This document shows, one piece after another, positions 25,908-34,019 of a stretch of 64,000 bases of DNA (its first letter is position 1; each line of letters opens with the position of its first letter). The stretch is from Mesorhizobium sp. B4-1-3 (GTDB lineage Bacteria; Pseudomonadota; Alphaproteobacteria; Rhizobiales; Rhizobiaceae): contig NZ_VFTG01000020.1 in assembly GCF_006439355.1 (NCBI RefSeq), positions 49,774 to 113,773 on the forward strand, given 5' to 3'. Both the position numbers and the translations under genes were made by a program. The notes beneath the pieces were generated by a model. The model saw only the letters and a program-made list of their open reading frames with translations, was not told the DNA's origin and ran no database searches.

Positions 25908-26444
25908 ATGCGCAGACGTTTGCTTGTTCAGGTCATGGCTGTCGCGGCGCTGCCGCTGTTCGTTGCGCCGGCTTTTGCAGCTGGTGAAGGCGGCAGCAGC
26001 GGTGGCCAGACGACCACCACCTGCAAAAAGGGTGAGGTCTGGGACAAGAAGAAGAAGAAATGCGTCGTGCCGCAATATGGCATGCTGGATGACGACAGCA
26101 TCTACGAGGCCGGACACGATCTGGCGATGGCCGGGCGCTATGACGAGGCAATCTCGGTGCTGACGCTCGCCGCCAACAAGCAGGATCCGCGCATCCTCAA
26201 CTATCTCGGCTATTCTCACCGCCATTCGGGCCGCGTCACCGTCGGCCTCGGCTATTACGAGGAAGCGCTCAGGATCGACCCGAACTATACGCTGGTGCGC
26301 GAATATCTGGGCGAGGCGCATCTGCAGATCGGCGATCTTGCCGGCGCGCAGCAGCAGCTCCAGGAAATCGAAAAGCGGACCGGCAAGGGCTCGCGCGAAT
26401 ACGGCATGCTGTCCGAGCAGATCGATCATTTCCTGAGGAGCTGA
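25908..26444 (+). CDS. Exported TPR-repeat protein
   Basis: A 178-aa protein with a signal peptide (MRRRLLVQVMAVAALPLFV, cut near AFAAG), a Cys-Lys-rich segment (CKKGEVWDKKKKKC) and at least two TPR units (AMAGRYDEAISVLTLAANKQ; VGLGYYEEALRIDPNY). Likely a periplasmic scaffold. GGAGG five bases before ATG 25908 decides the start over the ATG at 25896. A terminator follows at 26567. Confidence 0.85.
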   Translation: MRRRLLVQVMAVAALPLFVAPAFAAGEGGSSGGQTTTTCKKGEVWDKKKKKCVVPQYGMLDDDSIYEAGHDLAMAGRYDEAISVLTLAANKQDPRILNYLGYSHRHSGRVTVGLGYYEEALRIDPNYTLVREYLGEAHLQIGDLAGAQQQLQEIEKRTGKGSREYGMLSEQIDHFLRS

Positions 26445-26461
26445 ACAGGGCTTCGAGCCCG

Positions 26462-26560
26462 TTAGAGCGTTTCACCGTTTTACGAAAACGGCGAACCGCT
26501 CTATCTTTTTATGTTACGCAATTCCGAACGGAAAACCGCTCACACTTTTCCTGGAATTGC
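26462..26560. repeat. Dispersed repeat (type C), copy 2, longer
   Basis: Begins with an inverted repeat (GAGCGTTTCACCGTTTTACG with a mirrored AAAACGGCGAACCGCTC) and ends with ACGCAATTCCGAACGGAAAA...TTTTCCTGGAATTGC. The right half matches 20852-20897. Such elements are common between rhizobial genes. Confidence 0.65.
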
Positions 26561-26566
26561 TCCTCG

Positions 26567-26597
26567 AACCGGCCGCGGGCAATCGCGGCCGGTTTTT
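26567..26597 (+). terminator. Rho-independent terminator after the TPR gene
   Basis: AACCGGCCGCG (26567-26577) pairs perfectly with CGCGGCCGGTT (26584-26594), followed by TTTCG. It insulates the TPR gene from the greA promoter. Confidence 0.85.
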
Positions 26598-26681
26598 CGT
26601 TTGCCGCGCGCGGCGGACCCGCGAAAGCGGTGATCATTTTGCCGAATTTCATTTTTGGGCGTGAAAATCGCGCGAAGATTG

Positions 26682-26747
26682 CTATATTCAGGGAAATTGT
26701 GGTGAGACGGTTCCGTTAGCCCGAGGCTGCCGGACCGTTTTCTTTTT
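26682..26747 (+). promoter_or_regulatory. greA leader: -10 box and an intrinsic terminator before the gene
   Basis: CTATAT at 26682-26687 is a good alphaproteobacterial -10. Transcription from about 26693 meets a hairpin at 26707-26738 (ACGGT-CCG / CGG-ACCGT with one bulge, capped by AGCC-cga-GGCT) followed by TTTTCTTTTT at 26738-26747. That is an intrinsic terminator 60 bases before the greA start. The layout resembles the E. coli greA leader that yields the small RNA GraL. Confidence 0.7.
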
Positions 26748-26806
26748 GTACCCTTTTGACAAGGCCGCTCCCGAAAACGGGGGCGGCAGCAGGAAAGGTC
26801 AGGCAT

Positions 26807-27280
26807 ATGATCAAGGTCCCGATGACAGGCGAGGGGTTCGCGTCATTGAAGGAAGAACTGCGTTGGCGCCAGCAAGAGGAGCGTCCGCGCATCATCGAGG
26901 CGATTTCCGAAGCGCGCTCGCATGGCGACCTGTCGGAAAATGCCGAATATCACGCGGCAAAGGAGTCGCAGAGCCACAATGAAGGCCGCATCAACGAGCT
27001 CGAGGACCTGATTGCGCGCGCCGAGGTCATCGATGTCTCCAAGCTTTCGGGCGACAAGGTCAAGTTCGGCGCGACCGTCGTGCTCGTCGACGAGGACACC
27101 GAGGAAAAGAAGACGTACCAAATCGTCGGCGACCAGGAAGCGGACGTGAAGTCTGGCCGCATCTCGATCTCCTCGCCCATCGCGCGCGCGCTGATCGGCA
27201 AGGAAGTCGGCGACGCCATCGAGGTCAACGCCCCGGGCGGCGCCCGTGGGTATGAGATCGTCCAGGTGCAGTTTATCTGA
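26807..27280 (+). CDS. greA: Transcription elongation factor GreA
   Basis: GreA (157 aa) rescues backtracked RNA polymerase by stimulating transcript cleavage in the secondary channel. The N-terminal coiled coil carries the acidic tip ARSHGDLSENAEYHAAKE with the catalytic DLSENAEY element. The C-terminal FKBP-like domain includes VDEDTEEKKTYQIVG and SPIARALIGKEVGD. ATG 26807 is preceded by AGGAAAGG. Expression is probably subject to the leader terminator described just upstream. Confidence 0.97.
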   Translation: MIKVPMTGEGFASLKEELRWRQQEERPRIIEAISEARSHGDLSENAEYHAAKESQSHNEGRINELEDLIARAEVIDVSKLSGDKVKFGATVVLVDEDTEEKKTYQIVGDQEADVKSGRISISSPIARALIGKEVGDAIEVNAPGGARGYEIVQVQFI

Positions 27281-27286
27281 GGACCT

Positions 27287-27413
27287 TTTGATAATTCTAC
27301 TCTGGCGGCCGACTAGCGTAGTTTTCTGCGCTTCCGGTGCTCATGCACTTTAAGTACGCTCCGCTCCGGTTCTCGAAGACTATGCCATTCGACTCGCCAG
27401 AGCGAATTCTGAA
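27287..27413. repeat. Long imperfect inverted repeat (type D element)
   Basis: Two arms of about 60 bp read toward each other: ATTCTACTCTGGCGG...TAGTTTTC...CCGGTGC on the left and, mirrored, ATTCGCTCTGGCGAG...TAGTCTTC...CCGGAGC on the right, meeting around AAGTAC near 27353. The element fills the whole gap between greA and waaC. It resembles a MITE- or REP-like dispersed palindrome. Confidence 0.7.
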
Positions 27414-27420
27414 TAGGTCG

Positions 27421-28395
27421 TCACGCTGGCGTCTTTGAACTGAGCGCCAGCAGCCGTTCCGCTTCCGCTATCACATCAGCCGGCGTCACCTTGCCGCCGG
27501 CTGGCGCAAGCAAGGTCGATGCAAACTTCCCACGCGGGCCGGTGAGACCGGGTTCCGTCGCCAGGAAGATTGCGACGGTCGGCAGGCCGAAGGCGCTTGC
27601 GAGGTGGGTGAGGCCGGTGTCGGCGCCGATGACGAGCGTCGAACGGCCCAGGATCGCGGCGATCTCGGCGAGCGGCGATTTCGCGACCAGCACCGTCCTT
27701 GGCACGGCTGCGGCAATGGCTTCCGCCACTTTCCTTTCAGCCTCGTTCGACCAGGTGGCAACCGGCGTGAAGCGCCGATCGGCCAGCTGGCGCGCGGTTT
27801 CGATCCAGTCCTCGACCGGCCATTTCTTGTCCTCGCGGCTGGTGCCGTGCAGCAGGAAGGCGGTCCTGCCTTCAACGCCGGCCAGGCCGCCCGCCGGCGG
27901 CACGATGCCGGACCCGAGCGCCGACAGATCGGGCTGATAGCCCAGCGCCAGCCCGAACAGCCGCCTGGTGCGCTCGATGGCATGAAGGTCGCGCGGCACG
28001 GGACATTTGCGCTGATAAAACAGCGTCGCCGAAGGCTCGCGGGCGCTCGCCCGATCGAAGCCGGCAATCGGCGCGCCGGCCTGAATGGCGACCAGTGCCG
28101 ATTTCAACAAGCCTTGCGCGTCGATGACGAGATCGTAGCGACAGGCGCGGAGCGCGCGGCGCAGGTCCGCCATCTCCCGCCAGGTTCCGCCGTGGAAAAG
28201 CCTCTTGCGCCAGCGCCGGACAGCCACCTTGTGGATGGTGCCGATCGCCGGATGCAAGGCCACGATGCCGGCAAACGGCTCCTCCACGCACCAGTCGAAG
28301 CTGATGTCCGGGCGATTGCGCACCGCGTCCTCGACGGCTGGAAACGTGTGGATGACATCGCCCATCGACGATGTCTTGACGATCAGCACCTTCAT
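27421..28395 (-). CDS. waaC: Lipopolysaccharide heptosyltransferase I
   Basis: A 324-aa GT9-family glycosyltransferase: MKVLIVKTSSMGDVIHTFPA is the classic WaaC N-terminus, followed by YDLVIDAQGLLKSAL, FLLHGTSREDKKWP and the C-terminal ADTGLTHLASAFGLP. It adds the first heptose from ADP-heptose to Kdo in the LPS inner core at the cytoplasmic membrane. Last gene of a leftward waaC-waaF-hldD transcription unit (gene order of transcription hldD, waaF, waaC); it overlaps waaF by four bases. Confidence 0.95.
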   Translation of the reverse strand: MKVLIVKTSSMGDVIHTFPAVEDAVRNRPDISFDWCVEEPFAGIVALHPAIGTIHKVAVRRWRKRLFHGGTWREMADLRRALRACRYDLVIDAQGLLKSALVAIQAGAPIAGFDRASAREPSATLFYQRKCPVPRDLHAIERTRRLFGLALGYQPDLSALGSGIVPPAGGLAGVEGRTAFLLHGTSREDKKWPVEDWIETARQLADRRFTPVATWSNEAERKVAEAIAAAVPRTVLVAKSPLAEIAAILGRSTLVIGADTGLTHLASAFGLPTVAIFLATEPGLTGPRGKFASTLLAPAGGKVTPADVIAEAERLLALSSKTPA

Positions 28396-29399
28396 GCGGC
28401 CGCCGGAACCTCGAGCAAGCGGTCGGCCGCGGCGGTGACGCGGGCGACATCGAGCGTCTTCAGGCAGTTGAGATGGCCGAGCGGGCAGACCTTCTTGTGG
28501 CAGGGCGAGCAGGACAGATGCAGCCAGATCAGTTCGGAGCGCTCGCTGAGCGGCGGCGTGTTCTCGGGCGAGGTGGAGCCGTAGACGGCGACGATCGGCG
28601 TGCCGACGGCGGCCGCGACATGCATCAGGCCGCTGTCGTTCGAGACCGCAAGCTTTGCCGCGGCGATCAGGTCGATGGCGTCCTCCAGCCGCGTCTTGCC
28701 GGCAAGGTCGATGGCGCCCGGGGCAAGCGCTGCTATCTCAGCCGTCACGCCGGCATCGTTCTTCGAGCCGAGCAGGACGACGCCCAGCCCCCTGGCCATC
28801 ATCTCCCGGCCAAGCCCGGCATAATGATCGCTCGGCCAGCGTTTCGCCGGGCCGAATTCGGCGCCGGGCATAAGCGCCACGAATTTCTTGCCTGTCAGTC
28901 CGAAGCGCGCCAGCAGATCGGCTTGATTGGCATTGTCGACGGTAAGCTTCGGCGCATGAAACGTGCCGCCGCGCGCGAGGCCGAAATAGGCGCGCGCCGT
29001 GCGCCGCTTCAAGGCTTCGGGCAGCGGCACGATGTCGGTCAGCAGGCCGTAGCGCATCTCGCGCAGATTGCCGACGCGGCGCGGGATGCGGGCGAAGAAT
29101 GGGATCAGCGCCGATTTCCAGCTTCCCGGCAGCACATAGGCCATGTGGTAGCGGCCGCGCAGCAGGCGGCCGAAGCGCCTGCGGCTGCGGAATTCGAGTG
29201 CCCCCGGCATCAGCGGAAAATCGATCTGGCTGCGTATCTCGGGCATGCGCTTGACCAAAGGCGCCGCCCAGGCCGGCGCCAGCACGTCGATCGCCGCATG
29301 CGGATGTTTTTCCTTCAGCGCCGCAAACAGGCACTGCGCCATGACCATGTCGCCCACCCAACGTGGGCCGATCACGAGGATCGTTGGGCCTTCAGCCAT
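28392..29399 (-). CDS. waaF: Lipopolysaccharide heptosyltransferase II
   Basis: A 335-aa GT9 protein: ILVIGPRWVGDMVMAQCLF at the start, then VALMPGAEFGPAKRWP and SNDSGLMHVAAAVGTP near the C-terminus. The segment CSPCHKKVCPLGHLNCL contains the conserved cysteines of WaaF. It adds the second heptose of the LPS core. It overlaps hldD by 28 bases upstream and waaC by four bases downstream, so the three are translationally coupled. Confidence 0.95.
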   Translation of the reverse strand: MAEGPTILVIGPRWVGDMVMAQCLFAALKEKHPHAAIDVLAPAWAAPLVKRMPEIRSQIDFPLMPGALEFRSRRRFGRLLRGRYHMAYVLPGSWKSALIPFFARIPRRVGNLREMRYGLLTDIVPLPEALKRRTARAYFGLARGGTFHAPKLTVDNANQADLLARFGLTGKKFVALMPGAEFGPAKRWPSDHYAGLGREMMARGLGVVLLGSKNDAGVTAEIAALAPGAIDLAGKTRLEDAIDLIAAAKLAVSNDSGLMHVAAAVGTPIVAVYGSTSPENTPPLSERSELIWLHLSCSPCHKKVCPLGHLNCLKTLDVARVTAAADRLLEVPAAA

Positions 29400-30322
29400 T
29401 CGACATAGTCCCTGACGCCGGTTTCGACTGTGCGGAATTGGCCATTGTAGCCGGCCGCGCGCAAGCGGGACATATCAGCCTGCGTGAAACTCTGGTAGCT
29501 GCCCTTGAGATGGTCGGGGAAGGGGATGAATTCAATCTCACCCTTGCCGAGCGTGTCGATCACCGTCTCGGCGATGGCGCGGAACGGCTGGGCGCGGCCG
29601 GTGCCACAGTTGAAGATGCCGCTTGAACCCCGTTTCCAGAGCCACAGATTGACCTCCGCCACGTCGCCGACATGGATGAAGTCGCGGCTCTGCTCGCCTG
29701 GGCCGAAGTCGCCATAGGCGCCGAACAGTTTCGGGTTTTCGCCGCGCTCGACCTGGTTGAACAGATGGAAGGCGACGGAGGCCATGGCGCCCTTATGCGC
29801 TTCGCGCGGCCCGTAGACGTTGAAATAGCGCAGGCCCGCCACTTGCGAATGGTCGGTGTCGAACACGTTGCGGCGGACATAATCGTCGAACAGCTTCTTC
29901 GAATAGGCATAGACGTTGAGCGGGCGCTCGAATTCGGGCTCCTCGCGGAACTCGCTACCGCCACCATAGACGGATGCGGACGAGGCATAGAGGAAAGGCA
30001 CGCGCAGAGCGAGGCAGGCATGCAGCAGCCGCTTCGAATAGGCGTAGTTCACGTCCATCATGAACTTGCCGTTCCACTCGGTGGTGGTCGAGCACGCGCC
30101 CTGGTGGAAGACGGCCTCGATGCGGCCGAGCCCGCCATCCTCGATCCGCGCGAGAAAATCGTCCCTGTCGAGATAGTCGGCGATGCGAAGGTCGGCGAGA
30201 TTGGCGATCTTGTGGCCATCGGTGAGATCGTCCACGACGACGATGTCGTCATGGCCCTCGGCATTGAGAGCGGCGACGATATTGGAGCCGATCATGCCGG
30301 CGCCGCCCGTGACGATGATCAT
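29372..30322 (-). CDS. hldD: ADP-L-glycero-D-manno-heptose 6-epimerase
   Basis: A 316-aa extended short-chain dehydrogenase. The N-terminal Rossmann motif is VTGGAGMIGSNIVAAL, followed by the HldD-typical FHQGACSTTTEWNGKFMM, the catalytic YAYSK with SSASVYGGG, and LRYFNVYGPRE. It converts ADP-D-glycero- to ADP-L-glycero-manno-heptose, the donor for WaaC and WaaF. It is the first gene of the leftward unit and overlaps waaF by 28 bases. Confidence 0.95.
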   Translation of the reverse strand: MIIVTGGAGMIGSNIVAALNAEGHDDIVVVDDLTDGHKIANLADLRIADYLDRDDFLARIEDGGLGRIEAVFHQGACSTTTEWNGKFMMDVNYAYSKRLLHACLALRVPFLYASSASVYGGGSEFREEPEFERPLNVYAYSKKLFDDYVRRNVFDTDHSQVAGLRYFNVYGPREAHKGAMASVAFHLFNQVERGENPKLFGAYGDFGPGEQSRDFIHVGDVAEVNLWLWKRGSSGIFNCGTGRAQPFRAIAETVIDTLGKGEIEFIPFPDHLKGSYQSFTQADMSRLRAAGYNGQFRTVETGVRDYVEWLKAQRSS

Positions 30323-30476
30323 GCTTTTCAGCCTTGCTCCGTTGCCGATTCCGGCCCTTATAGGGGAGGTGGACGGGAGTGTCGATAAAGCAGGCGCTCC
30401 GGTGCATCACAGTGAAGCCGCAAAAGCTCCCGCTTCAGTGGGCATTCGCTACCCAGTTACCATCAGGGAACCAAGA

Positions 30477-31109
30477 ATGTCGTCGACCGAACTGCTCATC
30501 GCTTTTTTCGCCACCACCGCGATTTTCGCCTATATCCCGGGCCCCGCTATGCTCTACGCCGCGGCGCAGACCATGGCGCGCGGGCGCTGGTCGGGGCTGA
30601 CGGCGGCTCTCGGCATCCATCTCGGCGGCTATGCGCATGTCTTCGCGGCCGCCGCCGGCCTGTCCGTCCTGTTCCATGCGGTGCCGCCGCTCTATTTGGC
30701 GGTCAAGCTCGGCGGCGCGCTCTATCTGATCTGGCTCGGCGTCTCCATGTTCGGCAAACGGACGGAGGGCGATGCGGCTCTGCCGGCCATCGAGCGGAAA
30801 TCGGCCCGGCGCGCCTTTTTCGAAAGCATCACCGTCGAGGTGCTCAATCCGAAGACGGCGATCTTCTTCATGGCGTTCCTGCCGCAATTCATCGATGCCT
30901 CGGCGGCGTTCCCGGTCTGGCTGCAGTTCGTCGCGCTTGGAACCATCGTCAATCTGATGTTCTCCTCGGCCGACATCGTCTGCGTGTTCCTGGCCGGCGC
31001 GGTGATCGCCCGGCTGCGGCGTTCGGGACGCGCGCAACGGCTGATGCAGCGGGCGGGCGGCGCCGTGCTGGTTGGCCTCGGCGTTCATGTCGCCCTGCAG
31101 AGGAGCTGA
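30477..31109 (+). CDS. LysE-family amino acid exporter
   Basis: A 210-aa inner-membrane protein with about six hydrophobic segments. The LysE/RhtB N-terminal signature is FAYIPGPAMLYAAAQTMARG, and VEVLNPKTAIFFMAFLPQF is the conserved central loop. Members export basic amino acids, homoserine lactones or other small metabolites. AGGGA precedes ATG 30477. It lies between the two heptose gene groups without an evident functional link. Confidence 0.92.
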   Translation: MSSTELLIAFFATTAIFAYIPGPAMLYAAAQTMARGRWSGLTAALGIHLGGYAHVFAAAAGLSVLFHAVPPLYLAVKLGGALYLIWLGVSMFGKRTEGDAALPAIERKSARRAFFESITVEVLNPKTAIFFMAFLPQFIDASAAFPVWLQFVALGTIVNLMFSSADIVCVFLAGAVIARLRRSGRAQRLMQRAGGAVLVGLGVHVALQRS

Positions 31110-31263
31110 TCGCCCAGCCGGCTTCGGCTGCGGTCCGCATCCGGCCTTGCCGTTGCACTCGCCCGAATTGCGGTATATCGGCATCGCCTTGAGTAGCCCA
31201 CGCCACAATTCCGGCGCTGAAACCTAATCAAGTCCGGCCGTCTTCAGGCATAGCTCGAGCGAG

Positions 31264-32748
31264 ATGATCAAGCACAAACCGCCTTCTCCGGAACCCTTGC
31301 ACCGCACCATCGCCCGGTTTGGCGACGTCACCGTGCTGGTGGTGGGCGATTTCATCCTCGACCGGTTCGTCAGCGGCGTGATCGAGCGCATCTCGCCGGA
31401 AGCTCCGATCCCCGTGCTGCATGGACGAGGCGAGACGCTCAACATGGGCGGCGCCGGCAATGTCGTCTCCAATATCGTCTCGCTGGGCGCGGCCGCCATC
31501 CCCGTTTCGGTGATCGGCGCCGACCAGGCGGGCAACAATCTGATGCGGATGCTCAGTGAGATCGGCGTCGACACCGACGGGCTGCTGCAGCGCCAGGATC
31601 GCATGACCTCGTCGAAAAGCCGCTTCAGCGCTCTCAACCAGCAGGTGCTGCGTTTCGACGAGGAAGAGATCAAGCCGCTCACCTCCGCCGTGCGGGCCAA
31701 GCTCATCGATCATTTCCAGGCGACGCTTGGCCGCGCCGACATCGTTATCCTTTCCGACTACGGCAAGGGCATCCTGCTCGACGGCGTCGCCGGCGAGCTG
31801 ATCGCGATCTGCCGCGACGCCGGCAAACCGGTGCTGGTCGATCCGAAGGGGCGCGACTATGCGCGCTATGCCGGCGCCACGGCGGTGACGCCGAACCGCA
31901 AGGAGCTCGGCGAGGCGGTCGGGCGCAAGGTGTTCGGCGACGACGAGATCGTCGCCGCCGCACGCGACCTGATCGCCGCGCATGACTTCCAGTTCATCGT
32001 CGCGACGCGCAGCGAGAAGGGCATGAGCGTGGTCTCCGCCGAGGAGGCCCGCCACATCTCGACCCAGGCGCGCGAAGTGTTCGACGTTTCCGGCGCCGGC
32101 GACACGGTCATCGCGAGCTTCGCGCTGTCGCTCGCCGCCGGCGCCGACCGGGTGCATGCCGCCGTCATCGCCAACGCGGCCGGCGGCGTCGTGGTGGGAA
32201 AGCGCGGCACGGCACGGCTGAACGTCGAGGAATTGTCCGGTGCGCTGTTCCGCTCGCACGGGCCGACGACTCATACCGATGCCATTCTTGACGCCAATGC
32301 CGCGGCCAGGATGGTGACGGCATGGAAGGAAGAGGGGCTGACCGTCGGCTTCACCAACGGCTGCTTCGACATCCTGCATGCCGGCCATGTCAGCCTGCTG
32401 CATGCCGCGCGCAGCCAATGCGACCGGCTGGTGCTCGGTCTCAACAGCGATGGCTCGGTGCGCCGGCTGAAAGGGCCTGGACGCCCGGTCAACAACCAGC
32501 ATGACCGCGCTTGCGTTTTGGCAGCGCTTGCCTCGGTCGATGCCGTCGTCGTCTTCGAGGAAGATACGCCGCTCAAGCTCATCGAGGCGCTCTTGCCGGA
32601 CATCCTGGTCAAGGGCGCGGATTACACGATAGAGACCGTTGTCGGCGCCGACGTGGTGCAGAAGGCGGGCGGGCGCGTGGTGCTGGTCGACCTCGTAGCC
32701 GGCAAGAGCACGACGAACACGATCGGCAAGCTGCGTGCCGCAAACTGA
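31264..32748 (+). CDS. hldE: Bifunctional heptose-7-phosphate kinase / heptose-1-phosphate adenylyltransferase
   Basis: A 494-aa fusion of a PfkB-type kinase domain (about 1-330: GDFILDRFVSG, NMGGAGNVVSNIV, and the anion-hole motif DVSGAGDTVIASFAL) and a nucleotidyltransferase domain (about 355-494: GFTNGCFDILHAGHVSLLH with the HxGH signature, and GKSTTNTI). It makes heptose-1,7-bisphosphate and later ADP-heptose. First gene of a rightward hldE-gmhA-gmhB unit; gmhA starts seven bases after its stop. Confidence 0.97.
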   Translation: MIKHKPPSPEPLHRTIARFGDVTVLVVGDFILDRFVSGVIERISPEAPIPVLHGRGETLNMGGAGNVVSNIVSLGAAAIPVSVIGADQAGNNLMRMLSEIGVDTDGLLQRQDRMTSSKSRFSALNQQVLRFDEEEIKPLTSAVRAKLIDHFQATLGRADIVILSDYGKGILLDGVAGELIAICRDAGKPVLVDPKGRDYARYAGATAVTPNRKELGEAVGRKVFGDDEIVAAARDLIAAHDFQFIVATRSEKGMSVVSAEEARHISTQAREVFDVSGAGDTVIASFALSLAAGADRVHAAVIANAAGGVVVGKRGTARLNVEELSGALFRSHGPTTHTDAILDANAAARMVTAWKEEGLTVGFTNGCFDILHAGHVSLLHAARSQCDRLVLGLNSDGSVRRLKGPGRPVNNQHDRACVLAALASVDAVVVFEEDTPLKLIEALLPDILVKGADYTIETVVGADVVQKAGGRVVLVDLVAGKSTTNTIGKLRAAN

Positions 32749-32755
32749 GGGTCTC

Positions 32756-33328
32756 ATGTCCGATTTGAACGACTACCTGGTCCGCTCCGCGGCGGCGATC
32801 TCGGCGATGGTCGAGCGCGATCTCTCCGGCGAGATGGAACGTGCGGTGAGCACGGTGGTGACGGCGCTCTCGCAAGGCAAGGCGCTGCTGATTTGCGGCA
32901 ATGGCGGCTCGGCGAGCGACGCCATCCATATCGCCGGCGAGCTGGTCGGCCGCTTCCTGAAGGAGCGCAAGGCCTATAACGTCATCGCGTTGCCGGCGAA
33001 CGCCGCGGTGCTGACCGCTTGGGGCAACGACTACGGCTTCGACACGGTCTTCTCGCGCCAGGTCGAGGCGCATGGATCGGAGGGCGCTGTGCTCCTGGCG
33101 ATTTCAACCAGCGGCAATTCGCCGAGCATCCTTGCCGCCGCCGAGCAGGCGAGGGCGATGGGCATGACGGTGATCAGCCTGACCGGCGAAACCGGCGGCA
33201 AGCTCAAGCCGTTGACCGACATCCTGCTCAACGTGCCGTCGACGTCGACGCCGATCATCCAGCAGGGGCATCTGTGCCTCTATCACCATCTGTGCGAGGC
33301 GGTCGAAGCGCGTCTCAGCAATGGCTGA
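32756..33328 (+). CDS. gmhA: Sedoheptulose-7-phosphate isomerase
   Basis: A 190-aa SIS-domain protein: LLICGNGGSASDAIHIAGEL near residue 45 and LLAISTSGNSPSILAAAEQA around 115, with HLCLYHHLCEAVE at the C-terminus. It converts sedoheptulose-7-phosphate to D-glycero-D-manno-heptose-7-phosphate, the first committed step of LPS heptose synthesis. The start is ATG 32756, close behind hldE; its 3' end overlaps gmhB by eight bases. Confidence 0.96.
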   Translation: MSDLNDYLVRSAAAISAMVERDLSGEMERAVSTVVTALSQGKALLICGNGGSASDAIHIAGELVGRFLKERKAYNVIALPANAAVLTAWGNDYGFDTVFSRQVEAHGSEGAVLLAISTSGNSPSILAAAEQARAMGMTVISLTGETGGKLKPLTDILLNVPSTSTPIIQQGHLCLYHHLCEAVEARLSNG

Positions 33329-33950
33329 GAGCGAAGGCTTTCCGCTGGCCGAGCCCGGCCTTTGGGTCGAGCGGGTCGGTGGCCGGAGCTTTCCGGCCGG
33401 CCGGCCGGGACTGTTCCTCGACCGCGACGGCACAATCAACGTCGATACCGGCTATCCCGATGATCCGGCGGCCATGGTGCTGCGCGACCACATCGCGCCG
33501 GTCATCGCGGCCGCGAACGAGCACGGCATCCCGGTCGTTGTCGTCAGCAACCAGTCCGGCATCGCCCGCGGCTATTTCGGCTGGGATGCGTTCGCGCGGG
33601 TCAATGGGCGCGTGCTCGACCTCTTGGCTGAACAGAACGCGTTTGTCGACATGGTGCTGGCCTGTGCTTATCACGACGCCGGTTCAGGTCCTCTCGCTAT
33701 TGCCGATCACCCGATGCGCAAGCCCAATCCGGGCATGCTGCTGGAGGCGGGCCGCCGGCTCGGCCTCGATCTGAGGCGATCGCTGATCGTCGGCGACAAG
33801 CCGGCCGATATGGAAGCCGGCCGTCGCGCCGGTCTCAGGCGCGGCTGGCTCGTCGACGGCGAGGTCTCGACGATGGACGGACTTTCGGTTTCGCCGCTGC
33901 GCGACGCCGCGGACCTTGAAGGGCTGCTTGCCGCGATACGGTCGCTCTGA
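33321..33950 (+). CDS. gmhB: D-glycero-beta-D-manno-heptose-1,7-bisphosphate 7-phosphatase
   Basis: A 209-aa HAD-family phosphatase. Motif I is FLDRDGTIN, motif II VVVSNQSGIARGYF, and motif III/IV RKPNPGM plus IVGDKPADMEAGRRAG. It removes the 7-phosphate between the two HldE steps. The zinc loop known in E. coli GmhB (CxH...CxC) is degenerate here: CAYH is followed by ADHPMRKP, with no second cysteine pair. It may therefore not bind zinc. The overlap with gmhA and the pathway context support the assignment. Confidence 0.92.
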   Translation: MAESEGFPLAEPGLWVERVGGRSFPAGRPGLFLDRDGTINVDTGYPDDPAAMVLRDHIAPVIAAANEHGIPVVVVSNQSGIARGYFGWDAFARVNGRVLDLLAEQNAFVDMVLACAYHDAGSGPLAIADHPMRKPNPGMLLEAGRRLGLDLRRSLIVGDKPADMEAGRRAGLRRGWLVDGEVSTMDGLSVSPLRDAADLEGLLAAIRSL

Positions 33951-34019
33951 TCGCAGATTGATTCAATATCTGGCGCTAAGCCCTTTGTTTGCGCTGGCGA
34001 ATTTCCACAAGCCGGCACA

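Noticed and set aside
25731..26429. N-terminal extension of the DUF3775 gene
   Set aside because: The extra frame lies antisense to the TPR gene and has shadow-type composition; a GTG with a ribosome site at 25730 explains the gene.
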